From a virus, in the IMG/VR virus record IMGVR_UViG_3300030060_004722, positions 1 through 30,330 of that record: DNA of 30,330 nucleotides; one strand, given 5' to 3'. Positions 1 through 6,449 of the stretch are shown here, piece by piece. The position numbers were made by a program, and so were the translations under genes. Under the pieces are notes generated by a model, which had not been told where the DNA came from, ran no database searches, and saw nothing but the letters and a program-made list of their open reading frames with translations. Position 1 is the stretch's first letter, and each line of letters opens with the position of its first letter.

Positions 1-56
1 AGATTAGAAGTGGGGTTGCAGCTACTGCTGCGATTGTAGATTTAATAGACATTTAA
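1..56 (+). CDS. C-terminal end of an unidentified gene (partial)
   Basis: An open frame enters from the left edge and ends in TAA at 54-56, giving a tail that reads ...VAATAAIVDLIDI. Only about 17 residues are visible, too few to identify it. It runs in the same direction as the three secreted-protein genes that follow and may belong with them. No T-rich plus-strand terminator follows it. Confidence 0.45.
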   Translation, partial: IRSGVAATAAIVDLIDI

Positions 57-80
57 TTTATAAGTATCTCGCAAGCGATA

Positions 81-135
81 AAAAAACCTGCGGATGGAAA
101 TTCTTTTCGACTAAGAATTTTACATTCTACGCAGG
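81..135 (-). terminator. Two-part hairpin followed by T7 on the minus strand
   Basis: Outer stem CCTGCG (87-92) pairs with CGCAGG (130-135). Inner stem AAATTCTT (98-105) pairs with AAGAATTT (113-120) around a 7-base loop. Read on the minus strand the structure is followed by seven T (from A's at about 80-86), as in a rho-independent terminator. It would stop leftward transcription, yet the nearest genes on both sides are on the plus strand. It could instead be a small structured RNA; it is not a canonical tRNA. Confidence 0.45.
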
Positions 136-230
136 GGCACGATCTTTCGATCCCGTTGTTCTATGTAATGGTATTTATTATACACTTTCTTTGGGATTGT
201 GTCAAGTGTCTTGATCTAGATATATTTTTG

Positions 231-237
231 CTAAATA
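231..237 (+). promoter_or_regulatory. Late-promoter-like box CTAAATA
   Basis: CTAAATA lies 33 bases before the ATG of the first secreted-protein gene. T4 late promoters have a single TATAAATA-type box. The same motif recurs in front of many other genes here. AT-rich DNA gives chance matches, so confidence is moderate. Confidence 0.45.
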
Positions 238-270
238 GAGCTAAGAAATAGTCTGTTAAAACCAGAAATT

Positions 271-783
271 ATGAGAAAATTATTACCTATTATTATGCTC
301 ATGATGACCACACCACTAACAGCGAAAGCAGATTTGGTGCATAAATTAACTTCTAGTACTCAATTAAGTGTGGATGGAGCTGCTACAGTTTCAACTCGTC
401 TTGGGTCAACATATAGTTCTAGTGGAACAAATGTTACAGTTGCAGATTCAGCAGATTTTGGTGGGTTAACCGCACCAGGATCAGTGACTGCAGCAGCGAC
501 TATGAAGCAAACTGATTATGAATTAAATACAGCAGGATCTGCATATAGTTTCAGTGAGTCATTCACTTATGGTGATGCTGTTGCTCCAATCGGAACAGGT
601 GTAGACGTAACTGCAGGTGTAGTTGCAGACATGCCAGCATTCGGTAATGTGACCACACAAAGTGGTGGTGTCGCAGGAACACTTGCAGGTACAATTACCT
701 CAGCAGGAGTTATGACTGTAACAGCTGGTGGTGCAGGAACTGATGCAACTTCACAATTTGTTTCAGAATTAACAATTAAGTAG
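271..783 (+). CDS. Predicted secreted protein, first of plus-strand trio
   Basis: A 170-residue protein with a clear Sec signal peptide: MRK, a hydrophobic core (LLPIIMLMM), and an AKA cleavage site at about residues 18-20. The mature part is rich in Ser, Thr, Gly, Ala and Val with few charges, as in beta-rich surface or extracellular proteins, and has one short segment (TAGSAYSFSESF, about 91-102) that resembles TPGGAFQFTES in the next gene. The start ATG has no strong Shine-Dalgarno sequence. The role is unknown; export to the periplasm or outer surface of the infected cell, or presence on the virion, are both possible. I recall similar secreted proteins in cyanophage genomes but cannot name a function. 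Confidence 0.75.
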   Translation: MRKLLPIIMLMMTTPLTAKADLVHKLTSSTQLSVDGAATVSTRLGSTYSSSGTNVTVADSADFGGLTAPGSVTAAATMKQTDYELNTAGSAYSFSESFTYGDAVAPIGTGVDVTAGVVADMPAFGNVTTQSGGVAGTLAGTITSAGVMTVTAGGAGTDATSQFVSELTIK

Positions 784-801
784 TTGAAACTAAAATGATA
801 A

Positions 802-1296
802 ATGACTTTCTCGATAATCTGGCAGCACACCAATATCAAAAAATGCATACATCTAAAGAAGAAACTTGCGATGGTTGCGGTTGTGTCTGCCCTTGCGAAT
901 GTCCAGACTGTGATGTCTGTTCCTGTTGTGCCTAATTTTACCCAGGGTGCGATGACCTCAACCACCGAAACTACAAGTACGGTGACTGAGACTATTAATT
1001 CTATGAATTACGACACGGGATATCAGTATGTTATCACTGGTACAAACGTACAAATGGATGGGACATCATTATCACCGACAACAAATCTGACAACTGAAAA
1101 TACTATTGAAGGAGTGACATCTACATGGACTGGTTTAGATCTAAGTACAAAACCAAACTTCACATTAACAACTCCAGGAGGAGCGTTTCAATTTACAGAA
1201 AGTTATTCTGGACCAGGTCTCAAGACGCAAACAATAATACAACGCACCACCGAAATACAAAGTGTTACAAACACAACAAGTCAGTTCTCAAACTGA
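802..1296 (+). CDS. Predicted secreted protein, second of trio; start uncertain
   Basis: A 164-residue frame starting at ATG 802. A typical signal-peptide core lies unusually far in: KKK at about 19-21, then LAMVAVVSALA with an ALA-type cleavage site near 32. The mature part is Thr/Ser-rich and shares the pattern TPGGAFQFTES with the preceding protein, so the two look like diverged paralogues. An ATG at 843, in another frame, would give an ideal short n-region only if one base were skipped near 855-861. No Shine-Dalgarno is visible before 802. Frameshift, sequencing error or a genuinely long n-region are the options. The 3' end overlaps the next open frame. Confidence 0.65.
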   Translation: MTFSIIWQHTNIKKCIHLKKKLAMVAVVSALANVQTVMSVPVVPNFTQGAMTSTTETTSTVTETINSMNYDTGYQYVITGTNVQMDGTSLSPTTNLTTENTIEGVTSTWTGLDLSTKPNFTLTTPGGAFQFTESYSGPGLKTQTIIQRTTEIQSVTNTTSQFSN

Positions 1297-1988
1297 TAGC
1301 ATTGAGTCTCACATTAGGAACAGCATCTCCTTCATTTGCGACTGATGTGGGTGGTGTAAGTGCAACTGCAAACCCGATTGCGAATAGTTCGGGCTCAGTT
1401 ACCAACCAGGCAATTCAGGTTTTACAAGGACCGTATATAACTAATACTTATGGTGGTGGTATACAATGTCAAGGTGCTACCATGAACATAACACCATATG
1501 CAAATGGAAATGTTACGTATAAAAAACCGTTTGAAGATATATTTTTAGATCCAGTATACAACAATGCAGATAATGATGATGATAATATACCTGATAATCC
1601 TGGTCAAATTTTATATGAGATTCCTACAAGAACAGGTCAGAAAGATAATTATACTTTATCAATAGGTCTCTCTGCTACTTGGTCACGACCATTAGATAAG
1701 GAACTACAAGCACAATGTAAAGAAGCAGCCGCAACTCAAATTTCATTACAAAAACAAATCACAGCAAATAAAAGATTGGATTTTGAGATTGCAAGATTAA
1801 AAAATTGTGGAGAATTGATGAAGGCGGGAATTATGTTCCATCCAAAGTCACCATATTATAGCGTATGTGCTGACGTAGTATTAGTAAATCCTGCTGGTGT
1901 TGTCGCCCCACATAATCATCAGATTACACCAAATCCAAGTGGTGACGCAAAAGATTTAAAAAATATATCAATCGGAAAAAATAAGTAA
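1125..1988 (+). CDS. Predicted secreted protein, third of trio; true start unresolved
   Basis: The open frame runs from ATG 1125 (287 residues), but the first ~55 codons overlap the preceding gene and look like out-of-frame translation (N, K, R and T rich). The credible protein begins near 1279, with a signal sequence KSVLKLIALSLTLG and a SFA cleavage site before TDVGG. No ATG, GTG or TTG stands at the expected position in this frame. The mature part has an acidic stretch (NNADNDDDNIPDN) and a later amphipathic helix (LQKQITANKRLDFEIARLKN), plus Cys residues that could form disulfides after export. Function unknown. The stop codon abuts, with no gap, the stop of the convergent minus-strand gene. 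Confidence 0.6.
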   Translation: MDWFRSKYKTKLHINNSRRSVSIYRKLFWTRSQDANNNTTHHRNTKCYKHNKSVLKLIALSLTLGTASPSFATDVGGVSATANPIANSSGSVTNQAIQVLQGPYITNTYGGGIQCQGATMNITPYANGNVTYKKPFEDIFLDPVYNNADNDDDNIPDNPGQILYEIPTRTGQKDNYTLSIGLSATWSRPLDKELQAQCKEAAATQISLQKQITANKRLDFEIARLKNCGELMKAGIMFHPKSPYYSVCADVVLVNPAGVVAPHNHQITPNPSGDAKDLKNISIGKNK

Positions 1989-2744
1989 TTACTTTTTCTT
2001 GATAGGTGGGAGTCCTTTCTTTTCACGATACTTATTTGTTCTCACCTCTGCCAGAGTAGGTCTCTTTATTTCTTTACCTAATTTTTTCTGTATTGTTGCC
2101 CATATCTTTTTAACTACAGGTTTAATAATTCTTACCAATAATGGTGTTGCTGCTGCTCCTGCTGTTGCTACGATTGCTAATGAGGTCACGGTTGATGCCT
2201 GATTAAGTGGTGGAAGATATTTTTCGATTACAGAAGTAGGTTCATATAAAGTCTCACAGGTTTTACCATCATCTAATAGTCGATGACCCACAACTCTCTC
2301 ATCACCTGATTGTGTCACATCACCAATTCTTAACTGACTCGGACCAGGACAGGGTGTTTTCTCTGGAGGAATTATACTTCCAGTATCAGGAATTTCTGGT
2401 GCTGGTGGTGCTACTGGTGGTGGTGGAGCAGGAGTTGTTGGAATAATCTGCTCTGGTTCAAAGTTAAGTGCATTGTATGATGGATATTCACCATTTGGAC
2501 ATAATATTGTTACACCGTTTGGATCATCATTTACCAAATCCCTATCCAAAGGTAAATTGTTTGCTCCTATTTTATTATCTGGATGTGCTTCAACACAACC
2601 TGGTAACTCAACAATAGGAAAACCCAACTGTATGGTCACAGGTGGGTCATTATTTGGAACAGAAGGAATTTGATACATCCAACTCCTTCCATCCAATTGT
2701 GGAATTACTATTTGTGGTACATTAATTTCTTCAATTGGATCCAT
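1989..2744 (-). CDS. Proline-rich protein with C-terminal membrane segment
   Basis: 251 residues. The middle is proline-rich (TTPAPPPPVAPPAPEIP at about 104-120) and a hydrophobic Ala-rich segment (SLAIVATAGAAATPLLVRII, about 188-207) is followed by a Lys-rich tail. Cys residues occur before the membrane segment, so the N-terminal part may be outside the cytoplasm. An AGAGGT Shine-Dalgarno precedes the ATG. It overlaps the upstream 84-residue gene by 14 bases and meets the plus-strand secreted gene tail to tail with no spacer. Possibly a virion or envelope protein; not identified. Confidence 0.75.
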   Translation of the reverse strand: MDPIEEINVPQIVIPQLDGRSWMYQIPSVPNNDPPVTIQLGFPIVELPGCVEAHPDNKIGANNLPLDRDLVNDDPNGVTILCPNGEYPSYNALNFEPEQIIPTTPAPPPPVAPPAPEIPDTGSIIPPEKTPCPGPSQLRIGDVTQSGDERVVGHRLLDDGKTCETLYEPTSVIEKYLPPLNQASTVTSLAIVATAGAAATPLLVRIIKPVVKKIWATIQKKLGKEIKRPTLAEVRTNKYREKKGLPPIKKK

Positions 2745-2985
2745 TCACCTCTTTCCTATAATCAATTTGAGGTTCCTGTAAAGTCATCACTCCACCAGTG
2801 GATGGTGGAAAACTTAACTCAATTTGTTCCTTGATGAAAGGTTTGAGTTCCTCAACGACTGCTTCAACAGTGGCGTTTCTTCTTTTTTCAGATCCATTCG
2901 TGACCTGATCAACCACAGCGTTACCACCTACTACACATGCAGTACCAACTGCACATACACCTACAGCAACCTTTTGTATGTCCAT
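2731..2985 (-). CDS. Small membrane-anchored protein, 84 aa
   Basis: An N-terminal hydrophobic segment (VAVGVCAVGTACVVGG, about 6-21) is followed by a charged helix (VEAVVEELKPFIKEQIEL). It is coupled to the upstream 79-residue gene by a TAATG junction and overlaps the downstream proline-rich gene. Unknown function; one of a run of single-pass proteins that may act in the host envelope. Confidence 0.7.
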   Translation of the reverse strand: MDIQKVAVGVCAVGTACVVGGNAVVDQVTNGSEKRRNATVEAVVEELKPFIKEQIELSFPPSTGGVMTLQEPQIDYRKEVNGSN

Positions 2986-3224
2986 TAGAAAGGACTTGGT
3001 ATTGGTAGTGATGGTTCAGCAGGTAATGATGGTGCTCCTGTTGATGGAGAAGGCAAACCTAGCCCTCCACCAAGTCCACCAGGTAACACTGATTCCATCA
3101 CTTTACTTTTGACGTTTTCGATAATTGCATCCTTACGAACATATACGTAACCAGCAACACCAACGACGGTGATAGACACAACACCACTTGCAATAGCGAT
3201 TCCATTTACTATTTTCTGTAACAT
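2985..3224 (-). CDS. Small membrane protein with Gly/Pro tail, 79 aa
   Basis: One N-terminal membrane segment (IAIASGVVSITVVGVAGYVYV, roughly 9-29), a short charged helix, then a Gly/Pro/Ser-rich tail (GGLGGGLGLPSPSTGAPSLP). A CTAAATA box lies 20 bases upstream of the ATG, overlapping the stop of the preceding gene. Function unknown. Confidence 0.7.
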   Translation of the reverse strand: MLQKIVNGIAIASGVVSITVVGVAGYVYVRKDAIIENVKSKVMESVLPGGLGGGLGLPSPSTGAPSLPAEPSLPIPSPF

Positions 3225-3243
3225 AATTTTATTGAATGTGTTT

Positions 3244-3250
3244 TATTTAG
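3244..3250 (-). promoter_or_regulatory. Late-promoter-like box CTAAATA
   Basis: CTAAATA on the minus strand, 20 bases before the ATG at 3224 and overlapping the TAA of the upstream gene, a compact late-promoter position. Confidence 0.5.
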
Positions 3251-3459
3251 TCTTTCCAACCACCTGCTTTCAACCAGTTATTATAGTGTGGATTATTCCA
3301 ATTATCACTAATTTCATAAGATGGTATAACTACCTCTTGAATATATCTACGATTCTCTTCTACAAGTCTAACCTTATGATCTATCTGAGCACCCCACCAT
3401 ATAGCACCACCTAATTGAACTGCTAGAAATGTAAGCACTGGAACTGGAATGTTTTTCAT
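3247..3459 (-). CDS. Small membrane protein, 70 aa
   Basis: The start chosen is the internal ATG at 3459, because it forms an ATGA junction with the stop of the upstream gene; the longer open frame upstream is Cys/His-rich and overlaps that gene. The N-terminus has one membrane segment (PVPVLTFLAVQLGGAIWWG), then a charged segment (KVRLVEENRRYIQEV) and a Trp/Asn-rich tail. Unknown function; holin-, antiholin- or spanin-like roles are conceivable but unsupported. Confidence 0.7.
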   Translation of the reverse strand: MKNIPVPVLTFLAVQLGGAIWWGAQIDHKVRLVEENRRYIQEVVIPSYEISDNWNNPHYNNWLKAGGWKD

Positions 3460-3659
3460 TTTTCTGCTGCGTATAATGCGAATGTAGAAGTAGTTATAAC
3501 AGTCATCATGTTGGCAATATGTTGTTTGTCTGCCTCTACACATTTATTCGACTTAGCAACAAAGCAACCTACTATGGTTGCTCCTACTATTGCTAATTGA
3601 AAAAAGATAACAAATCTTATCAGATTGATGACTTGTGTTTTTTTACTCTTATCCTTCAA
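3456..3659 (-). CDS. Small membrane protein, 67 aa
   Basis: A Lys-rich N-terminus, then one strong hydrophobic segment (IRFVIFFQLAIVGATIVGCF, about 14-33) and a second weaker one (MMTVITTSTFALYAA). Its stop overlaps the next start as ATGA and its own start overlaps the nuclease gene by 11 bases, which indicates translational coupling. Two-pass topology and size fit a small holin-like protein, but no family is recognised. Confidence 0.7.
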   Translation of the reverse strand: MKDKSKKTQVINLIRFVIFFQLAIVGATIVGCFVAKSNKCVEADKQHIANMMTVITTSTFALYAAEK

Positions 3660-4113
3660 TTAAAGTACCATATGACCTACGTATTTCACGTAGTTCCTCA
3701 AAGTTCTTTTGTTTTGTACCTCCATCATATGCCCAAGCATATCCTTCTTCAATCATTTTTTCGTTGAGCGATACAGTATCATCGCCAACGTATAACCAAC
3801 CAAGCAGCCTACCATACTTACCCATGCCACCTTGGAGTTCAGTTCTAATAGTGAGTTCATCGTCTCCATCAATCGTATCCTCTAATTTTTTCTTCATCCA
3901 GTTTGTAGCATCTAATCCTAGTGCTTTCTCTTCAAGATCTCTTGTTCTCTTCTCTGGTGTATCAACTCCTGCAACTCTAACTCTTTCTTTCTTGTATAAA
4001 TCAAACCCAAGATCAATGGTGACATCAATAGTATCCCCGTCAACAACACGATTGATCTCCGTTACTCTAAAATTATAGCAGCTTTTCCTGCTTGGTGGGG
4101 TCATTGCTCCCAT
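3649..4113 (-). CDS. Staphylococcal-nuclease-like (thermonuclease) protein
   Basis: 154 residues with the SNase (thermonuclease) signature: VVDGDTIDV (about 23-31, Ca-binding Asp), RVRVAGVDTPE (about 44-54, catalytic Arg and Glu, second Asp) and GKYGRLLG (about 98-105, second catalytic Arg). All catalytic positions appear present. Such nucleases hydrolyse DNA and RNA to 3'-phosphates with Ca2+, and could help degrade host DNA. There is no signal peptide. The N-terminal residues MGAMTPPSRK come from a 30-base segment duplicated at 5409-5438; GGGAG inside it would serve as Shine-Dalgarno for the second ATG (4104), so MTPPSRK may be the real start. It overlaps a 17-codon frame, 4073-4126. Confidence 0.85.
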   Translation of the reverse strand: MGAMTPPSRKSCYNFRVTEINRVVDGDTIDVTIDLGFDLYKKERVRVAGVDTPEKRTRDLEEKALGLDATNWMKKKLEDTIDGDDELTIRTELQGGMGKYGRLLGWLYVGDDTVSLNEKMIEEGYAWAYDGGTKQKNFEELREIRRSYGTLIEG

Positions 4114-4126
4114 TTTTTATATCCAT
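4073..4126 (-). CDS. 17-residue peptide sharing the duplicated C-terminal module
   Basis: The frame reads MDIKNGSNDPTKQEKLL. Its NGSNDPTKQE core is identical to the C-terminus of the 39-residue membrane protein at 5394-5513, because the underlying 30 bases are duplicated. It overlaps the start of the nuclease in another frame and could be a remnant of a duplicated gene or a translated leader that couples nuclease expression. A CTAAATA box lies 9 bases upstream of its ATG. Confidence 0.35.
   Translation of the reverse strand: MDIKNGSNDPTKQEKLL
4085..4114 (-). repeat. 30-base direct repeat, copy 1
   Basis: Identical to 5409-5438 over 30 bases (minus strand begins AATGGGAGCAATGACC). Here it covers the start codons of the nuclease gene and, in another frame, the C-terminal part of a 17-residue peptide. 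Confidence 0.9.
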
Positions 4127-4134
4127 AAGTGTAT

Positions 4135-4141
4135 TATTTAG
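4135..4141 (-). promoter_or_regulatory. Late-promoter-like box CTAAATA
   Basis: CTAAATA on the minus strand overlaps the stop codon of the fibre-like gene and lies 22 bases before the nuclease ATG. Confidence 0.45.
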
Positions 4142-5298
4142 ACAGCAGTTGTACTCAAAGTACCATCATCAGCAACGATAAGTCTATACTCTGTACCGTT
4201 AGGTGATGTTAGTATCACTCCTTGTGCTTGTGATGTTCCTACTTTTATGTCACCTGTTACATTTACTCCTGTACTAGTAGTGGCAAATTTCTCATTCTCA
4301 TTATAAAACAGTTTTACATCTTGATTCTTAGTACATTCAATATACTTTCCAGAATCATCTGATCTTTTAAGTAGAATTTTATCTGCACGAATTCTAAGAT
4401 CACCACCTGTCTCACTATTTTTCATAAAGGTATGAGCACCCCCATGCCATATTTCAAAATCTTTATTACTTCCAAATTCTAATCGAGTACTATCAAATAA
4501 AATTAAATCACTTGTAGAATGATCCCATCTCATATTGGTATTATTACCATTAAAAACTACATCATCATTAAACGTAGAAAAACCAACAACATTAAGAGTC
4601 TGAGAAGATACAAACTCTGTGGTAACACCAGATGAAGCATCAGCACCTACCCACTTAGAACTAGAAGAATCATACTTTAAATACTTATCATTAACTTTAG
4701 CCGTTGATAGATCAACATCATCTAAATCTCTAATATTAACAGCACCACCACCACCAAGAGTCGATAGTTGTTTCTGAATTCTATTAACAAATAATTTATA
4801 ATGCTCTTCAAACTTATCAAGAGTTACAAACTTTTGATCTAATGCAGTTAAAGGATCTTCATTATCCGTTGAAGGTGGTTCATTCAGAATATTTTCTTCA
4901 TATGCTTCTTTTATAGTATCAATCTTATCTTCAAGTTTCTTTATTTGAGATATAACTTCATTCTTTATCTTATCAAAATTATTAGTTTGTTGACGGTGCT
5001 CAACTATTCCTATTTCACCTTTCAAAGATTTATTAATTTTTTCAAAATCATTAAATTTAATATTAATTTCTTCTTTAAGCGTATCTATCTTAAGATTAAA
5101 CTTACTTATTTTTTCAGAATATTCATTGGATAATGAATTTAAATTCTTATCTATTGCTTCCGACAAAGAACTAGCAAAAGAACTAGAAACACTATCAGTT
5201 TGTTGAGGAATTTCTACTATTTTGACAGGAGTTTCATCAATAGAAATTTCATCCTCTATTTTTTCTTCAAATAATTCACCAGGTTTCTTTAATCCCAC
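4138..5298 (-). CDS. Fibre-like virion structural protein
   Basis: 386 residues starting at GTG. The N-terminal ~180 residues are acidic and helical with heptad-like coiled coils (about 55-115, 150-175). A Gly hinge (STLGGGGAVNIRDLDDVD, about 178-195) leads to a beta-rich C-terminus of phage-fibre type: VGFSTFNDDVVFNG, DFEIWHGGAHTFMKN, GGDLRIRADKILLKRSD, and a terminal TSPNGTEYRLIVADDG. The H-G-G and IRAD patterns resemble repeats I know from cyanophage fibre proteins. The likely role is a trimeric fibre or whisker in the tail or neck used in host contact; which one cannot be told. An ATAAATA box lies about 31 bases upstream. Confidence 0.75.
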   Translation of the reverse strand: MGLKKPGELFEEKIEDEISIDETPVKIVEIPQQTDSVSSSFASSLSEAIDKNLNSLSNEYSEKISKFNLKIDTLKEEINIKFNDFEKINKSLKGEIGIVEHRQQTNNFDKIKNEVISQIKKLEDKIDTIKEAYEENILNEPPSTDNEDPLTALDQKFVTLDKFEEHYKLFVNRIQKQLSTLGGGGAVNIRDLDDVDLSTAKVNDKYLKYDSSSSKWVGADASSGVTTEFVSSQTLNVVGFSTFNDDVVFNGNNTNMRWDHSTSDLILFDSTRLEFGSNKDFEIWHGGAHTFMKNSETGGDLRIRADKILLKRSDDSGKYIECTKNQDVKLFYNENEKFATTSTGVNVTGDIKVGTSQAQGVILTSPNGTEYRLIVADDGTLSTTAV

Positions 5299-5328
5299 TT
5301 CTCTACTATTATAAAGTCTATACTATAA

Positions 5329-5335
5329 TATTTAT
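5329..5335 (-). promoter_or_regulatory. Late-promoter-like box ATAAATA
   Basis: ATAAATA on the minus strand, 31 bases before the GTG start of the fibre-like gene and overlapping the stop of the 21-residue gene. Confidence 0.4.
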
Positions 5336-5397
5336 TCTTCCACAATCCACTGAAATTCATCTAATGCATTACTTATAGAGTCATAGGGATCACTCAT
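5332..5397 (-). CDS. 21-residue acidic peptide
   Basis: The frame reads MSDPYDSISNALDEFQWIVEE, acidic and helical. Its ATG overlaps the TGA of the upstream 39-residue gene as ATGA, a coupled junction seen repeatedly in this genome, which is the main argument that it is translated. Function unknown. Confidence 0.5.
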   Translation of the reverse strand: MSDPYDSISNALDEFQWIVEE

Positions 5398-5513
5398 AGT
5401 TTTCTCTCTTCCTGCTTGGTGGGGTCATTGCTCCCATTACCCATCTCCTTGTAAGACATACGAAGTATATAGTATATGTACCATGATACTATTATCACAA
5501 GTATCAGAACCAT
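5394..5513 (-). CDS. 39-residue single-pass membrane protein
   Basis: One N-terminal hydrophobic segment (VLILVIIVSWYIYYIL) and a polar tail ending NGSNDPTKQEERKL. The tail DNA is the 30-base segment duplicated at 4085-4114. GGAG stands about 10 bases before the ATG. The stop is coupled by ATGA to the 21-residue gene. Function unknown; its size and topology match many cyanophage small membrane proteins. Confidence 0.6.
   Translation of the reverse strand: MVLILVIIVSWYIYYILRMSYKEMGNGSNDPTKQEERKL
5409..5438 (-). repeat. 30-base direct repeat, copy 2
   Basis: Identical to 4085-4114. Here it encodes the tail of the 39-residue membrane protein. The copies are about 1.3 kb apart, flanking the fibre-like gene, so recombination between them would remove that gene. 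Confidence 0.9.
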
Positions 5514-5533
5514 AATTACTACACTCCAAACAA

Positions 5534-5833
5534 TCAATCTCTCTGTCTCCAGTCATCAGATCTATCAGGTTTAAACCAATCTACAATTTCATCTGGACTA
5601 TTAAAACCCCTTTTATGATTACTTGAATCGGGGTCTCCAATATTCAAGTTATTCAGAAAAGAATCGTTCGGGTTTCTTGCTAGTCTTCTTGCTTGATTTA
5701 ACATACCTCGTGCACTCGTATTTGCTTTTGCTAGTTTTTGTGCCCATATCATATCGTCTATACTTACTTCTGCTCCTGATGAAATATCTTTACAAATTCC
5801 TTCCAGTCTTAAACGGTATTGGGTAGATAACAT
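5534..5833 (-). CDS. Hypothetical protein, 99 aa
   Basis: A soluble, charged, mostly helical protein beginning MLSTQYRLRLEGICKDI, with an Arg-rich middle (MLNQARRLARNP) and an acidic Trp-containing tail (DEIVDWFKPDRSDDW). The N-terminal pattern resembles a ~100-residue hypothetical protein I recall from cyanomyoviruses, without known function. Confidence 0.7.
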   Translation of the reverse strand: MLSTQYRLRLEGICKDISSGAEVSIDDMIWAQKLAKANTSARGMLNQARRLARNPNDSFLNNLNIGDPDSSNHKRGFNSPDEIVDWFKPDRSDDWRQRD

Positions 5834-5859
5834 AAACTAATACGTATGATTAGTATTAT

Positions 5860-6363
5860 CTATGCAATCATTAGCATTGCTTTTTGCAATTCTTTGGAAT
5901 GCTCATATTCATCTTGAGCGATCTCTGCTATCTTCTTATCCTCTGGATGATACGCACTATATTTTACATAAGTTTCGTACGCATGCATCTCAATCTTCAT
6001 GTTGATGTCGTAAGCGTTAATAGGATTGATAAGATAGTACCCAACCATGATCCAATAATAAAGTAGAACAAGATGCTTGGCAAAGAATTTGTCGATCCAA
6101 TACCTGTTACCGTCTCTAAGTTCCATCTCTTCCAAGTGCTCTGTTTCATTTAATGCCTGATAGAAGTGTTCTTTCATTAAGTAGATGTGCTCTTCACCTC
6201 TAAGTCCTAAAGACTCACGAAAATGAAGAACAGAAATAAATGCAAAATATGGTGCTCTAGCAATAACTTCCAGAACCCAGAATCTTTGAAAATCTCTACC
6301 TCTGTAGAGAAAATCTAGGATGTAGATAGTGGTATCTAACACCCAAGTATTAAATTGCCTCAT
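5860..6363 (-). CDS. ptoX: Plastoquinol terminal oxidase (PTOX)
   Basis: 167 residues of the alternative-oxidase di-iron family. Visible ligands and motifs: LEVIARAPYF (Glu32), NETEHL (Glu73, His76), IEMHAYETY (Glu125 and neighbours) and DEYEH (Glu152, His155). It oxidises plastoquinol and reduces O2 to water at the thylakoid membrane. In infection it would act as an electron safety valve when downstream electron use is blocked. The start is ATG 6363, chosen because it forms an ATGA overlap with the upstream 29-residue gene; the longer frame to 6546 only overlaps those small genes. Such auxiliary metabolic genes are known in cyanophages and point to a Synechococcus or Prochlorococcus host. 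Confidence 0.92.
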   Translation of the reverse strand: MRQFNTWVLDTTIYILDFLYRGRDFQRFWVLEVIARAPYFAFISVLHFRESLGLRGEEHIYLMKEHFYQALNETEHLEEMELRDGNRYWIDKFFAKHLVLLYYWIMVGYYLINPINAYDINMKIEMHAYETYVKYSAYHPEDKKIAEIAQDEYEHSKELQKAMLMIA

Positions 6364-6449
6364 ACCCATGCATAATTGATAGAGGTATATACCGCTATAC
6401 AAATAAGTGCAAATAATATAGTTGTTGATTTTATTGGTAGATTTTTCAT
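6360..6449 (-). CDS. 29-residue membrane peptide upstream of PTOX
   Basis: The frame starts MKNLPIKSTT and continues with a hydrophobic segment (ILFALICIAVYTSINYAW). A strong AAGGAG Shine-Dalgarno lies 5 bases upstream. It overlaps the genes on both sides by ATGA junctions. It may be only a coupling leader, or a small membrane partner of PTOX; the latter is speculation from position. Confidence 0.6.
   Translation of the reverse strand: MKNLPIKSTTILFALICIAVYTSINYAWV

Larger units (their letters stand above)
57..270. other. Intergenic region, no gene seen
   Basis: This 214-base gap holds the hairpin at 81-135, a short GATC-TTTC-GATC hairpin at about 141-152 and a late-promoter-like CTAAATA at 231-237. 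No open frame with a credible start was found. Confidence 0.6.

Noticed and set aside
60-160. Possible tRNA in the hairpin region (TTCGATC near 146 and a 7-base loop at 106-112).
   Set aside because: The T-stem does not pair, the anticodon loop lacks the usual flanking bases, and no acceptor stem closes the structure.
3460-3543. Longer start for the 70-residue membrane protein.
   Set aside because: The extension is Cys/His/Arg-rich, lies within the upstream gene, and the ATGA-coupled start is better.
3635-4078. Plus-strand open frame of 147 codons.
   Set aside because: It is antisense to the nuclease gene, whose catalytic motifs are intact; the translated product is Ser-rich and lacks any motif.
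5395-5437. A frame MGAMTPPSRKRENYE from the second repeat copy, as a nuclease start remnant.
   Set aside because: The same DNA is better explained by the 39-residue membrane-protein frame, which has its own Shine-Dalgarno and coupled stop.
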